Source: Metaphire vulgaris
Lineage: Eukaryota > Annelida > Clitellata > Crassiclitellata > Megascolecidae
Reading direction: 5' to 3'
DNA length: 64,000 nt
NCBI GenBank assembly: GCA_018105865.1
Contig: CM030833.1
Coordinates: 11,989,881-12,053,880 of the forward strand
Part shown: in pieces, positions 50,075 through 61,219 of the stretch
Numbering within the stretch: the first letter of the stretch is position 1
How the letters are laid out: every line of letters begins with the position of its first letter
Translations under genes and position numbers: made by a program
The notes under the pieces: model-generated
Told to the model about the DNA's origin: nothing
Databases searched by the model: none
The model's input: only the letters and a program-made list of their open reading frames with translations

Positions 50075-50325
50075 GCTCTACGGAGTTAGGTGTGGCGGGT
50101 GCAACGAGACTATCCTCTCCGACGAACTGGTGATGCGTGCATTGGGTAACGTCTATCACGTGACCTGTTTCGCCTGCGTCGTCTGCCGTCATCAGCTCCA
50201 AAAGGGAGATCAGTTCGTGGCGAACGACTCGGCCATCTACTGCCGACTGGACTTCGAGAAGAAATGCGCCAACCACCACCTCGTCCAGCTCAGTCCGAAA
50301 TCATCCGACTGGTACCAGACAAAGT
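50075..50325 (+). CDS. Lmx1: LMX1-type LIM-homeobox gene, LIM2 exon
   Basis: This encodes the second LIM domain: CGGCNETILSDELVMRALGN, then VYHVTCFACVVC and, at the end, IYCRLDFEKK. All eight zinc ligands are in place (C-x2-C, H-x2-C, C-x2-C, C-x2-D). The acceptor is CACGTTACAG|GCTC, and its first base completes the Lys codon of the LIM1 exon. The exon ends at AAAGT|GTAGGC, which puts the next exon in frame and gives KSED, as in the KSEDED linker of LMX1B. A nearer GT (TGG|GTACC context at 50311) would break the frame. Between the LIM domain and the junction lies a polar linker with LSPKSSDWYQTK. Confidence 0.93.
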
Positions 50326-50587
50326 GTAGGCACTGCGATTATTTCAGTCGGAGTCACGTGATTGTTTTAGGCGAAAGCAGACTTTTCCAAGAAAACGCAT
50401 GTCTCCCGATCACCCATGCAAACAGTAATAATGGGCTCTCGAACTCTATCAGCTACCTTTGGCTGTAGTCAGAAAATCTCTTCTGAAGGCCACTGATGAA
50501 GTCATGAGTCATGTCACTGATGAACTGATGAAGTCATGAGTCATGCTACTGATGATGGCATGAGTCATGTAGGCCTAAGCCTTAGAG

Positions 50588-51743
50588 CAGGGTTTCACAA
50601 ACATTTTGGAACTGCGACCCACTTCAGCGGCTTTGTAACGTGCCGCGACTCTAATCATACTGTAGCATGTAAAACAGTGGTTCCCAACGTGGGGCGTACG
50701 CTCCACCGGGGAGGACAATTTCATTATTTGGGGGGGGGATTGGACAATTTCAATGTTTAAAATTTTTAGAACAGGATAATTAAAATTATGATTGTTAAAG
50801 AACTTATAGAATATAAATTCATAGAAGAAGCTTTAATTACTAAATGAGTAACGTATATTAATGCAATTCAGTTCTGCTTTGCATGTTTTGTATCTGTCGT
50901 TGCTGTTTTTCATATAATTTCATGTTATTCCGATAATACAATTTCTGTGGTTGTTTCTGACGGATTTTAAAATGACTTTGGTGGGGCGTGGCCTAAAAAA
51001 GGTTGGGAACCACTGATGTCAAATAAAAAAATGCATTTCACCATCTGGCAAACGTTAGTTGAAAATAATTTTATGAGTTTTGAAATAAATGGCAAAACAA
51101 AGCTCTGATTCAATATGAATCAAAATATGGCAAATATATCAGGCATAATTATTCATGTTTTTGCCAAATAAGACGAAAGGAGAGAAACAGATTTTGAAAA
51201 TTTTGAAAATTATCGTTTTAAAATTTTGCCGGGAACATACCTTTGTTTCGCGTCTTAAAAATCCTATGAGTATGGCAAAATCGCTTAACCGCTACGTTGA
51301 CCAAGTATCTACCAAGAGATTCCCTCTTGTTAGTGGAGTTTCGGAGCAAAATGGTCGGAATACGCTTCCTTGCGTTATTGTGAAATAAGATTAATTTCTA
51401 GAAGTACTATAATCAGGTTTCCCCAACTTTTTTGGAACTGTGCGGCTCACGTCAGCGGCTGTGTAACATGCCGTGACTCTGCAAACCTATTGTCGACTAA
51501 AATTGTATAGAAGTTTCATAAAACACTAATCATTTTTAATATAAACCGTGTATGGAGGACAGCAGGCATATAAATTTCTTGAAACCTAAGTTTACTCGCA
51601 ACTTTCAAGGCTTGCGACATTGTGGTATTGGTTAGAAAATGATACTTTTGAATCTAATTCCGCGCTACTCCGTGACTCACTACACTGAGCCCTGCAAGTT
51701 GCGACCCAATTTTGGGTTGTGACCCACAGTTTGGGAAACACTG
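50588..51743 (-). mobile_element. hAT-type element, GTTTCCCAAAC family, copy 3 (with nested element)
   Basis: It is inverted relative to 17161: ends CAGGGTTTCACAAAC and, inverted, CAGTGTTTCCCAAACTG. Flanks CCTTAGAG and CCCTAGTG match at 6 of 8. Internal landmarks (TTTGTAACGTGCCGCGACTC near the left, GTGACTCACTAC near the right) match copies 2 and 4. A younger hAT element occupies 50675-51015. It lies in the intron after the LIM2 exon. Confidence 0.82.
50675..51015 (+). mobile_element. Nested non-autonomous hAT-type element (GTGGTTCCCAAC ends)
   Basis: Ends CAGTGGTTCCCAACGTGG and, inverted, CAGTGGTTCCCAACC. Flanks ATGTAAAA and ATGTCAAA match at 7 of 8. The 341-bp body is AT-rich in the middle and G-rich at the edges. 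It inserted into the 50588 element. Confidence 0.88.
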
Positions 51744-52063
51744 CCCTAGTGCGTCAGTGAGTCGAGTGAGTCTTCTATGCAGGCCCGCCGAGAGAAAATC
51801 CGGGCCCCTGGGCCGAGCAGTCATGGGCCCCTAAAAATATTGTAGTTTTATCAGAAAAATTAGAAAATTATAATGATTACGTAACAGTAAATGCTGCTCA
51901 CCACTTATTTCTTATCGCGTGCTCTCCACAATCATGCAGAAACTGTCGTCATCTCAAATATTCATGCACTTTGCGATTTCACAGTGTTTTCGAACTTTTC
52001 GGGGTTCAATATTTATCGTGCTCTTAGAGAGGTCATTGGCTCTGATCTTCCCGCTCCCACATG

Positions 52064-52276
52064 CAGAGGCGGCGCTAGGGGGGTGGGTCCGCGGGTCCGC
52101 GGGTCCGGGGTCCGCGGGTCCGGACCCACCCAGCCTCGGGCAGGGGCACCCAAGCAAATCGTGCAAATACGCAGATAAATTTTGATTGGGGGGGGTGAGT
52201 GATAGTCTGAGCCGGATCCTGGCTGTTGTAGATTGCATTAGACCCACCCAGTCAACAAAACCCAGCACCGCCCCTG
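52064..52276 (+). mobile_element. Non-autonomous hAT-type element (GAGGCGGCGCTAGG ends)
   Basis: The left end CAGAGGCGGCGCTAGG and the inverted right end CAGGGGCGGTGCTGGG agree. Exact 8-bp duplications CCCACATG lie at 52056-52063 and 52277-52284. The 213-bp body includes GGGTCCGC tandem units near 52085-52125. The CAGGCCCGCCGAGAG at about 51780 looks like another left end without a partner. Confidence 0.9.
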
Positions 52277-52314
52277 CCCACATGCGCTTAGGTTCGATCA
52301 CAAGTCGTGATTTG

Positions 52315-52625
52315 CAGTGGCGCTTCCAGGATTTTTTGGTGTGTGCATGGTGGGGGTGGGGTGAAGTGAATTCATAGAAAGTTGGTGGGGGATGAAATAG
52401 AAGAGAAGAAATCAAAAAACTTGTCGAAAAAGGCTGACAAAAAGGAATTTTATCTCTAATTTTACTACACTTTTACCGAGAAATAGGTTGACAAGCAAAA
52501 AAAGTCATCAGGAGTTTCCCCCGTAGTTTTACTAGACTTTTACCCCAAAATAGCTTTCACAAGCAAATAAAGTAAGTCCGGTGGGGGATGCATCCCGACT
52601 CATCCTCCACGTGGAACCGCCACTG
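52315..52625 (+). mobile_element. Non-autonomous hAT-type element (GTGGCGSTTCC family) abutting LMX1 exon 4
   Basis: Ends CAGTGGCGCTTCCAGG and, inverted, CAGTGGCGGTTCCACG. Exact 8-bp duplications GTGATTTG lie at 52307-52314 and 52626-52633. It is 311 bp and very similar throughout to 60902-61208. Its right end is 24 bases before the acceptor of LMX1 exon 4, so the branch-site region of that intron is now partly transposon or duplicated sequence. It contains the recurrent motif (TTGACAAGCAAAAAAAGTCA near 52489). Confidence 0.94.
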
Positions 52626-52649
52626 GTGATTTGTGATTTGTGGTTTCAG

Positions 52650-52783
52650 CGGAGGACGAAAGCAGCGAGGACGTCGACTCCAGCCATCCGAAGGGTCCGA
52701 AGAGACCACGGACCATCCTGACGACCAGCCAACGACGAAAATTCAAAGCGTCTTTCGAGGTCAATCCGAAACCCTGCCGCAAG
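52650..52783 (+). CDS. Lmx1: LMX1-type LIM-homeobox gene, linker and homeodomain N-terminal exon
   Basis: This reads [20 protein letters not shown], then [18 protein letters not shown] and PKPCRK, the acidic linker followed by the N-terminal arm and helix 1 of an LMX1 homeodomain ([20 protein letters not shown] is the LMX1 signature). The acceptor TGTGGTTTCAG|CGG keeps frame with the LIM2 exon. The exon ends at CGCAAG|GTCTCT; this donor has GT but lacks the usual A/G-A-G-T context and is followed immediately by a TTC microsatellite. The homeodomain binds AT-rich DNA together with the half encoded by the next exon. Confidence 0.93.
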
Positions 52784-52787
52784 GTCT

Positions 52788-52985
<198 letters not shown>

Positions 52986-53133
52986 CTGCGATCAAACCTC
53001 CCTAACGCGCCTCATTCCTCCGCCATCCGGTCAATCCCACGCAATTTCTGCTTACTACCAAAAACAAGAATCCATGCGCCGCGTTTTCGAGTATAGATCT
53101 TGGCGAATATGACTACGGATCGAATCGCCGCGC

Positions 53134-53324
53134 CAGTGTTTAATCTAGACTCCTGGACTCTGGGGGAACTGACAAAGCCGGGGGGAAACTGACAAAGCCG
53201 GGGGAATTCTGCTAGGGGGCTGCTGTTAGTCCATGTAGTATGCCAAAATTTCCGAAGAGGGAATTTGAAATTTCCGGGGGAAAAGGCCAATTTCCCCGAA
53301 AAACGACCTAGATTAAACCCAATG
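53134..53324 (-). mobile_element. hAT-type element (GTTTAATCTAG ends), copy 1
   Basis: The left end CAGTGTTTAATCTAG and inverted right end CATTGGGTTTAATCTAGG agree. Flanks CGCCGCGC (53126-53133) and CACCGCGC (53325-53332) match at 7 of 8. It is inverted relative to the interrupted copy at 61763. Internal GACAAAGCCGGGGG units and AATTTCCGGGGGAAAA are shared. It lies in the intron that splits the LMX1 homeodomain. Confidence 0.78.
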
Positions 53325-53339
53325 CACCGCGCTAGATCT

Positions 53340-54150
<811 letters not shown>

Positions 54151-54414
54151 GTAATGTAATGTAACAATATTTGTATAGCGCCTCTTCTGAAAAATCACTC
54201 AGAAACGCTCCCGCTGCGATTACTGTCTATCGATAAAGAGAAAAGTTTGAGGTCGTTTCAAACAGAGGGCCATAGAACCAGCAGTTGCTCATTTACGTCG
54301 TATAATAAGGTCAAGAGCAGCTCAGAGGATATGGGCAACTGATTCGAAACCTCGTTTCAGGAATAAGGAGATCTGTGCCTGGGGCAAACGGAGGAGGAGG
54401 AGGAGGAGGAGGAG

Positions 54415-55001
54415 CAGGGCCGGATTAAGCCCTAAGCACTTAAAGATTTAAATTGGTGCCTAAGTCATAAATACATATGATTACAATTTTAAACAATAAT
54501 AAACCACGAAATAAATTTGTAGTTTTCAAAAATAGAAAACCTACAGTGTAAGGTGGAAAATAATGTTTAATTTTGTATAATTCCACTTCTTTTAGATTTG
54601 AAAAAAATGTTTCTCCTACTTTTTTAAAATTGCGAGGTCTTTGATAAGATCCTCAAAGATATTGTTACGTATAACCCATCTGCTTCTAGCAATAGGCCTA
54701 GTAGAGATAAGGCATCCAACCTGCCTTGTTGCACAGTTGTTCTGATCAAATTTTAACATACTTCAAATGCTCACAAGAGCAATTGGCAGCCAATCATGTT
54801 TAAAAACATTTAGGTGCTGGATAGCAATGAACAAATGTTATAGCGCTTTTATGCACTAGTCAAAGTAATAAAGAACAAAACGATTCATTAATAAGTTTAT
54901 TAAACTAGATCTCAAAAAAATAAAGGATAAAATTGTAATGCCCCTTCCCCTGTGGGGCCCTAAGCAGGTGCTTAGTGTGCTTAATGGTTAATCCAGCCCT
55001 G
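54415..55001 (+). mobile_element. Possible hAT-type element (GGCCGGATTAAGC ends) nested in the CR1-like copy
   Basis: The left end CAGGGCCGGATTAAGCCC matches the inverted right end CAGGGCTGGATTAACC. No convincing 8-bp duplication is seen, since the left flank is an AGG microsatellite. The ends resemble 23114 and 28271. It is 587 bp. Confidence 0.6.
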
Positions 55002-55249
55002 CTGTGCTGAGGAGACCTTGATCAGTTGACGGAAGATATGGCCGATCAGGGATAGAGCTAAGAAAATGGAGTCGGACTGGTAGATATGATGGAGCGGTGA
55101 CAATAAGAGAAAGTGCAACAGCTCTCAAAACGCGAAACCTAGCCATGGCAGGATCTGACAGCCATCGTATAGCACAATCTTCATATAACCGCTGATGTGA
55201 TCACATATCCTGTGACGCCAGCAATCACCCTGGCTGCCGAACAAATCTT

Positions 55250-55335
55250 GGGGGCGGAAGATGGCAGAATGGGTTACGCTGCTGGAGCGGCAGGCTGACG
55301 GAGCGGATTCAATTCCCGTTAGCGCCCCTAGTGGC
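55250..55335 (+). mobile_element. tRNA-like SINE fragment
   Basis: TGGCAGAATGGGTTACGCTG (A-box-like) and GGATTCAATTCCCG (B-box-like) lie about 40 bases apart. The surrounding sequence does not fold as a tRNA. It interrupts the CR1-like copy. Confidence 0.5.
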
Positions 55336-55868
55336 TTTTACACTTTCACACAGGCGGTAATGCCTCCTAAGCCGCTTTAAATAACGCTATGTTTTACCAA
55401 GTCGCATCAATGGAAGATCATCAAGAAACGAAGCACAGTAAGCAAGTCTGGAGCAGATAAAAACATAAAGCACAGTAGAAAGTAGAAACGGATGGTATAT
55501 GTACTTGTACGCCGAAGGACTCTGAGCTGACCAAGATGAACACACAACTACAAAATGAGTTAACAACATGTTACGTAAAAGTTAACGCAGAGTCCAGAAT
55601 TGTGCCAAGATCACGGACAAAAGAGGAGACAAAGAGGTCGGGGAAGGCAGACTGCAAAGACAGGTGGTCAATCTTTGACAGCCGGCCTCGAGTACCAAAC
55701 CAGATGAGCTGAGTTTTAACTGGATTAAGTAAATGACTAGTCGAGTGCATCCACGGATGAAGTAGGTCTAGTTCAGAGGCTTCAGCAAATTCACGAGTGA
55801 TCTCCAGTACAACAGTGGGGCTTGGAGTGTGATTGAACCTCATCAGCACACATATTTCATTGGCAGTG

Positions 55869-55927
55869 TGTGTGTGTGTGTGTGTGTGTGCGTATGTGTG
55901 TAGCGGTGTAGCCTGTGTGTGTGTGTT
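55869..55927. repeat. (TG)n tracts just upstream of the LMX1 exon 6 acceptor
   Basis: Two TG runs (about 55867-55891 and 55914-55926) occupy the region where the pyrimidine tract is expected; the acceptor is TGTGTGTTGCAG. Confidence 0.9.
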
Positions 55928-55931
55928 GCAG

Positions 55932-56057
55932 ATGAAAAAGCTGACAAGACGCCAAAGCGAAGACGGCCAAACGAGTCCAGAAAAAGGAAAGAAAAACGGG
56001 AAAAGCAGAGTTCGTAAAGACGAAGATGGTTCAGGTTCAGTCAAATCACCTGATTAA
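55932..56057 (+). CDS. Lmx1: LMX1-type LIM-homeobox gene, C-terminal exon
   Basis: After acceptor TGTTGCAG the frame reads MKKLTRRQSEDGQTSPEKGK, then KNGKSRVRKDEDGSG and SVKSPD, and stops at TAA (56055-56057). MKKLxRR is the conserved end of the LMX1 homeodomain and continues the NQRAK of the previous exon without a phase break. Vertebrate LMX1 proteins carry a much longer C-terminal region with Gln/Ser-rich stretches; here only 42 codons follow. Either this protein is short, or an internal donor such as TTC|GTAAAG near 56011 leads to further exons outside what I can see. No AATAAA was spotted close downstream. Confidence 0.82.
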   Translation: MKKLTRRQSEDGQTSPEKGKKNGKSRVRKDEDGSGSVKSPD

Positions 56058-56324
56058 CTCAATCATATCCACTGAACGACTACGAAGGCCCTAATTGCAT
56101 TTTTAATTGATTTAATTAATTTGTTCTGATGCGCCGTAATTAATTATCTATGGTGTTCGTAAATTTCCGCACATCGGCAATTTTACTCAGACATCTCGTT
56201 TTGATTATTGGAGATACCACTTATAAGCCTAAATTATGAACATTTAGAGATCATACAGAAACGGAGACTGTGTTTTGACAAACAGATGGTCGGACATCAT
56301 GGTCCTAAGCTTAGTTATGTTCTC

Positions 56325-57406
56325 AAATGATTGTTATGGAGCATTCCCGCTCAAACTGGTTTCATGTTCCTTTTGGTGTTCCCCAAGGTTCGGTGCTTGG
56401 TCCTCTGCTGTACATACTCTATACTGCTGACCTTTGCTCTTTAATTAGCTCGTTTTGCTTCACTCTGCACCTCTATGCTGATGACATTCAAATGTACCGA
56501 CATTGCCCTCACTCTTCTCATACTGAGCTAACTCAATCAGTAGACAATGTAGTTCCAACTCTTCGGGATTGGATGTTTTCCAATAGACTTCGACTGAACC
56601 CTGATAAAACTCAACTTATCTGGCTTGGTACTAAACATCTGCATTCAAAAATTGATTATGACTTACTGAACTCTCTCTTTCCTAATCTATCTTTCTCAAA
56701 TTGTATCAAAAACCTTGGTATTTACTTTGACAGTAACTTGACCTTCAAAGAGCACTTTACTAGACTCTCTCGATCCTGCTTTTACCAACTTAGGCAAATT
56801 AGGGTTATTCGTTCTTCGCTTTCTTTATCTGCAGCCAAATCTCTGGTTCATGCTTTTGTGGCTAGTAGGTTAGACTATTGCAATTCTCTTTATCTTGGCC
56901 TGCCCAAAAGCCTATTCTCCAATCTGCAATCTGTCCTAAATGCTGCGGCTCGTCTTGTGGCTAAAGCTCCTCGCTACTGTAGCATCTCAGACTTTATGCT
57001 TAACACCCTCCACTGGCTTCCAATTTCTGACCGCATTAAATTCAAACAAGTAATTATTGTTTCCGCAGCACTTCGAGGTCAGGCACCATCTTACATTACT
57101 GAGCTTTTCAAATCACCCTCTTCTGCTGCTCATCGCCTGCTCCGCTCCACTGATCAGAAGAATGCTTAAGTCCCCAGATCACGCACTGCTCTTACCCAGC
57201 GTCGGGCTTTTGCAGTGATTGGACCCTCCCTCTGGAATGCCTTAAACCCATCCATTCGGGAATCACTTCTTACTCCCTCGCTCTGCTCAATGCGAAAGCT
57301 GAAGTCTCATTACTTTACCCTGCGACTCCAATGCTAGGAGCGCCTCTGAGTAGAAATAGAAGAGGCGCTATACAAATGTCACATTACATTACATTACATT
57401 ACATTA
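56325..57406 (+). pseudogene. CR1-like non-LTR retrotransposon RT, 5'-truncated, with (ATTAC)n tail
   Basis: A 280-codon frame (56327-57169) begins within the RT domain at FGVPQGSVLGPLLYILYTA, followed by LHLYADDIQMY (catalytic YADD), LRLNPDKTQLIWLGTK, LGIYFDSNLTFKEHF and FVASRLDYCNSLYLGLP. It ends early, and the normal C-terminus continues in another frame (RRAFAVIGPSLWNALNPSIR, stop TAG at 57335-57337), so one frameshift near 57170 separates them. After the stop come AGAGGCGCTATACAAATGTC and five ACATT units, a microsatellite-type 3' end typical of the CR1/L2 clade. No endonuclease remains. It is the best preserved retroelement here and lies just past the last LMX1 exon. Confidence 0.9.
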
Positions 57407-57409
57407 TGT

Positions 57410-58600
57410 TAGACCCATGTTCGTCGTGTTGTTACCATAACTTAGATCAGCTGTCATCGTGCAAGACATCGTCGCTAGGTGGCGGTTGACTGTGCAAATG
57501 AAATTTAATGAATACGTGAGTGATACTCGTCACGTTCGTTCTGAACTGCGCGTTCAAGGTCGGATCCGGAAAGGCCGATCACTCCTCGTTATGTAGCGCT
57601 GCCGGTTTAACGCAACGATTTTTTCGGAAAAATGCGAAACTCAAAGGTCATAAATATGCCGCGCGGGAGGGGGTGCGGACATTTCTCATTTATGCGCCTA
57701 TTTCTAGTATTTCACCCCGCTTATTTGCGGAAATTGCGGCGTTTTTCGATGAAAGGACTGACGAGCGAAAAAAGTCATCTAAACAGGCGCTGAACCCCTG
57801 TAGGCCTATATCTATGTCTATGTTAGGGAAACAGCAAGCATTGCTATATATGTGAAAATGCGGATAAAATTGCCACATGTTTATGCAGAAATATCGCATA
57901 TGTGGAAACAACTGAAGAAAATGCGGCGCATTAATTTTTTAAAATATGCGATCGCATATGCGGATTCGAGTAGGCTGTCTGACTGTAAATCTATCCGTAT
58001 ATGGGAGTATCCAGAACACTCTCTATGCCCACCAACATAGCCAGTATCTATGCTGGTGGGCAAGAAATCTGCTTCTGCCATTGGCGTCTATTAATAGACA
58101 ACAATGGTTTCTATGGTTACTGGAAACTTTCTGCCCACCAGTGGGCGGAGCAACCGGACCTTGTTGGTAAACACTGGATACCCCTATAATTAATTATTTG
58201 TTGCCCTTTCTGTAGGTATATCAGCGCTGTCTAATGGCGGAGAAAGTGTATTAACAGGTTAGGCCTCTACCTCTTTCTACTGAAATTAAGACAATCTCCT
58301 AATTATAATCTAATTATAATAGATGGTGCTATAGAAGTTCGTAAAATAAAATAAAATAAATGATCAGAATGCTATAATTATATAAGTATTATATAAAGTC
58401 TAACTGGATCACTCTGCTTCATTGTAAACATGATGATAACCCTCTGGTAAAAATGCATGGAGCACTCAGTGGTATTATATCCTGCAACCCGGCAATTAAA
58501 TTTTCCCCTAAAATTTCAATGTTATAGGCCTACAATTCTAAAATTTAGACTATAGGACATGTGTTATAGGCCTACTATTGACTATTCAAATCCGGGTTCT
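57410..58600. other. Downstream intergenic DNA, nothing recognised
   Basis: A diverged recurrent motif (CTGACGAGCGAAAAAAGTCA) lies near 57759 and is followed by AACCCCTG and a TAGGCCTA octamer, perhaps the right end of an unresolved hAT element. CCAACATAGCCAGTATCTA near 58030 and CTGCCCACCAGTGGGCGGAG near 58130 form small hairpins. Confidence 0.4.
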
Positions 58601-59025
58601 TATAATGCAATATTTCCAAAGCTGTGGGTCGCAGGGCTCAGTCTAGTGGGTCGCGGGGTAGCGCCAAATTTGATTTAAAAGTGTCAGCTTCTAACCAATG
58701 CCATTAAGCCAGTTAAAGCCACAATGTCACAAGTCTTGAAAGTTGCAAAACGGGCTTAGTTTTTCGGAAATTTATATGCCTAAAATTCTGCATGCACGGC
58801 TTATATTAAAATAATTAGTATTTTATCCAATTTTGCTGACAATAAGTTTGCATGGTTGCAACATGCATGTTTCAGAGCCGCTCAAGTGAGTCGCACGATT
58901 ACAAAAAGTTTGCGAAACCCTGGCCTATAGTACCTTTAACAGTTAACCTATTTCACAATAACGTTAGGAAAGCGTATTCCGACCATTTTGCTCTGAAACG
59001 CCACTAACAATAGGAATCTCTAAGC

Positions 59026-59374
59026 CAGCGGTTCTCAACCTTTATAGTGCCGCGACCCTTTTAATTCAATTCCCCATGATGTGGTGACCCCCAACCGTAA
59101 AATCACTTTCGTTCATAATGTAAACTGCTAAAAATATTAATGCTACGACAATCAAAATGTTCGAAATCGTTATTATTTAATTGTCTCCATGTCTATCCTC
59201 GAATGACAATTATAGTAAAACAACTAGTAGGCCTACGTCGTAACTACCACTGTGGAAATTTTGTACAATAACAAGAAAAGAGACAACCACATATTTCTGA
59301 TGGTATCGGACGACCCCTTGCAAATCGTCATTCGACCCTTGTGGGGGTCGCGATCCACAGGTTGAGAACCGCTG
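59026..59374 (+). mobile_element. Nested non-autonomous hAT-type element (CGGTTCTCAA family)
   Basis: Ends CAGCGGTTCTCAACC and its perfect inverse GGTTGAGAACCGCTG. Exact 8-bp duplications CTCTAAGC lie at 59018-59025 and 59375-59382. The 349-bp body is non-coding; the ends match those of 49707. Confidence 0.94.
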
Positions 59375-59501
59375 CTCTAAGCCGAGGTTCACGTTCTACT
59401 ACCTTGCGATTAAGCGATTGTACCATACTCATAGGAGTTTTAGGACGCGTAACAAAGGTATGTTCCTGGCAAAATTTTAAAAAGGTAATTTGTAATATCT
59501 C

Positions 59502-59991
59502 CAGTGTTGTAATAAATACTTCACTGAAGTATTGAAATACTTTCATAAACACTTGGTTCTCAGGTAGTATTTAAATAGTATTTAAATACCCAAATACCGA
59601 GGTAAGTGTTTAAATATTGGCAAATATGTTTTAAATACTTTTTAAAATACTTGATAATGTATTTGACACGATTCGCCACAACCGTATTTTTGTGTAAAGA
59701 AATGTTAGTTAAAATTATTTCTAACAATGTCAATGTAGACCTACTTAACTGTTTAACTGTCTAAAACCATCAGTAGAGAAAATGTAAAAACGACTGACGA
59801 ATTAATAGAAAGCCGTGCACGTGAAAATTGCAATGAATCAAAAGTATTTAAATTTCTTGAATACATCCAAATACTGTAAATACTATTTAAATACTTAAGT
59901 TTGGAAGGGTATTTCAATACTTTCTTAAATACTGGACAAAGTATTTAAATAATATTTAAATACTAAAGTATTTAAATACTTTACAACACTA
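59502..59991 (+). mobile_element. Nested element with AAATACTT-rich ends (hAT-type duplication)
   Basis: Ends CAGTGTTGTAATAAATACTT and, inverted, TAGTGTTGTAAAGTATTTAA. Exact 8-bp duplications AATATCTC lie at 59494-59501 and 59992-59999. The subterminal regions are built from TATTTAAATACT units on both sides, partly palindromic. It is 490 bp and non-coding. Confidence 0.9.
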
Positions 59992-60393
59992 AATATCTCA
60001 ATATCTATTCCTCTAATTTTTAGCAAAAATATAAATAATTGGGCCTGCTATATTTGCCATATTTTGATTCAAGTTGAATCAGAGCTTTTGTTTTGCCATT
60101 TATTCGAAACTCAGAAGATTTTTGCAACTAACGTTCGCCAGATGGCCTAATGCATTTTTATATTAGTGCACGTGCTATGTTTAGGGTCGCGGCACGTTAC
60201 AGAACCGCTGAAGTGGGCCACAGCAGGGAGGCTGTAATGTTTAGGGAACCCTGCTATAATGAAAAATTGATTCGATACATTAGGGAATCTAAAAGTTTAT
60301 GAAATTATAAAAGTTGAGTAATATCATTCTTAACGTTCAGAAACCAAATTTTAAAACTATTGAACCAGTCAGTGTCAGTCCTAAACTAACTAA

Positions 60394-60820
60394 GAGGCTG
60401 TCCATTAATTACGTCAACAAAATAGGAGAGGGGGTTTGAAAAAGTTTGACAGTTGTTTACAGGGGCCCCGGGGGGGTCAAGAGAAGTTGACGTCAACAAT
60501 TGAATTTTTTTACAAATGATAAAAATAGGGAATTTCATAGAGTACTATTTATTACAACGGAAAAAAGCCTGACAAGCAAAAAAGGTCATCACCACCACAT
60601 TATGACGCTTGATGAGCAAAAGAAAGGGGAAAAGGTCTCATCGCTGCAAAAAATAATAACCTTCTAAACTTTTTAGGGGACCCGTCACTGGTCTTATTGG
60701 GGGGGAGGGGGTCAAAAGTTTTTGACATAATTATAGGGGTCACTGAAAGTTGACAGTTGTTGACAAGGGGATGGGGCCAAAAATTGCCCAAAAATTGTTG
60801 GCATAATTAATGGACAGCCC
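60394..60820 (+). mobile_element. MITE with GGGGCTGTCC ends, copy 3
   Basis: Same family as 16649 and 20193; ends GAGGCTGTCCATTAATTA and, inverted, GGGCTGTCCATTAATTA. Flanks are TAA and TAC, a degraded 3-bp duplication. At 427 bp it is the longest and most diverged copy. It has a clean recurrent motif, CTGACAAGCAAAAAAGGTCA, near 60568. Confidence 0.8.
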
Positions 60821-60901
60821 TACGAACTTACAGTCATCTTCGGTTTAAAATCAAAAGTCCATTTAACCATTTTAAATCCGTTTGGAAAATACCTATTAAT
60901 G

Positions 60902-61208
60902 CAGTGGCGGTTCCAGGATTTCTTGGGGAGGGGAGGGGGTGAAATGAATTCATAGGAAGTTGGCGGGGGATGAAAATAGAAGGAAAACATCAATAAACTT
61001 CGCCGGAAAAGGTTGACAAAAGGGAATTTTATCCCTAATTTTACTACACTTTTACCGAGAAATAGGCTGACAAGCAAAAAAGGTCATCCGCAGTTTTCCC
61101 CCATAGTTTTACTAGACATTTACCCAAAAATAGGTTTCACAAGCAAAAAAGGGTAAAGTAAGTCCGGTGTGGGGTACACCCCCTCATCTCCACGTGGAAC
61201 CGCCACTG
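60902..61208 (+). mobile_element. Non-autonomous hAT-type element (GTGGCGSTTCC family)
   Basis: Ends CAGTGGCGGTTCCAGG and, inverted, CAGTGGCGGTTCCACG. Exact 8-bp duplications TATTAATG lie at 60894-60901 and 61209-61216. At 307 bp it is very similar to 52315-52625, including the recurrent motif CTGACAAGCAAAAAAGGTCA near 61068. The pair implies recent activity of this family. Confidence 0.94.
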
Positions 61209-61219
61209 TATTAATGTAA

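Larger units (their letters stand above)
54153..55800 (-). pseudogene. CR1-like non-LTR retrotransposon, 5'-truncated and interrupted
   Basis: On the - strand the RT thumb region is visible in broken frames: NPVKTQLIWFGTRGRLSKID and FVRDLGTILDSALTFT near 55571-55740, then FICSRLAYC near 55430-55460. These align in order with NPDKTQLIWLGT, LGIYFDSNLTF and FVASRLDYC of the + strand copy at 56325. The 3' end at about 54153-54200 shares AGAGGCGCTATACAAAT and an (ACATT)n-like tail with that copy. A hAT-like element (54415-55001) and a tRNA-like SINE piece (about 55250-55335) interrupt it. It lies inside the last visible LMX1 intron. Confidence 0.8.
58608..60252 (+). mobile_element. hAT-type element, GTTTCCCAAAC family, copy 4, with two nested elements
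   Basis: Same orientation as 17161; shared landmarks include GGGTCGCAGGGCTCAGTCTA and GGGTCGCGGCACGTTACA. Flanks TTATAATG (58600-58607) and CTATAATG (60253-60260) match at 7 of 8. Two younger elements, 59026-59374 and 59502-59991, account for about half of its 1645 bp. Confidence 0.85.

Noticed and set aside
50311..50313. Donor GTACCA at the end of the LIM2 exon
   Set aside because: Splicing here puts the homeodomain exon out of frame; AAAGT|GTAGGC at 50326 restores frame and the KSED linker.
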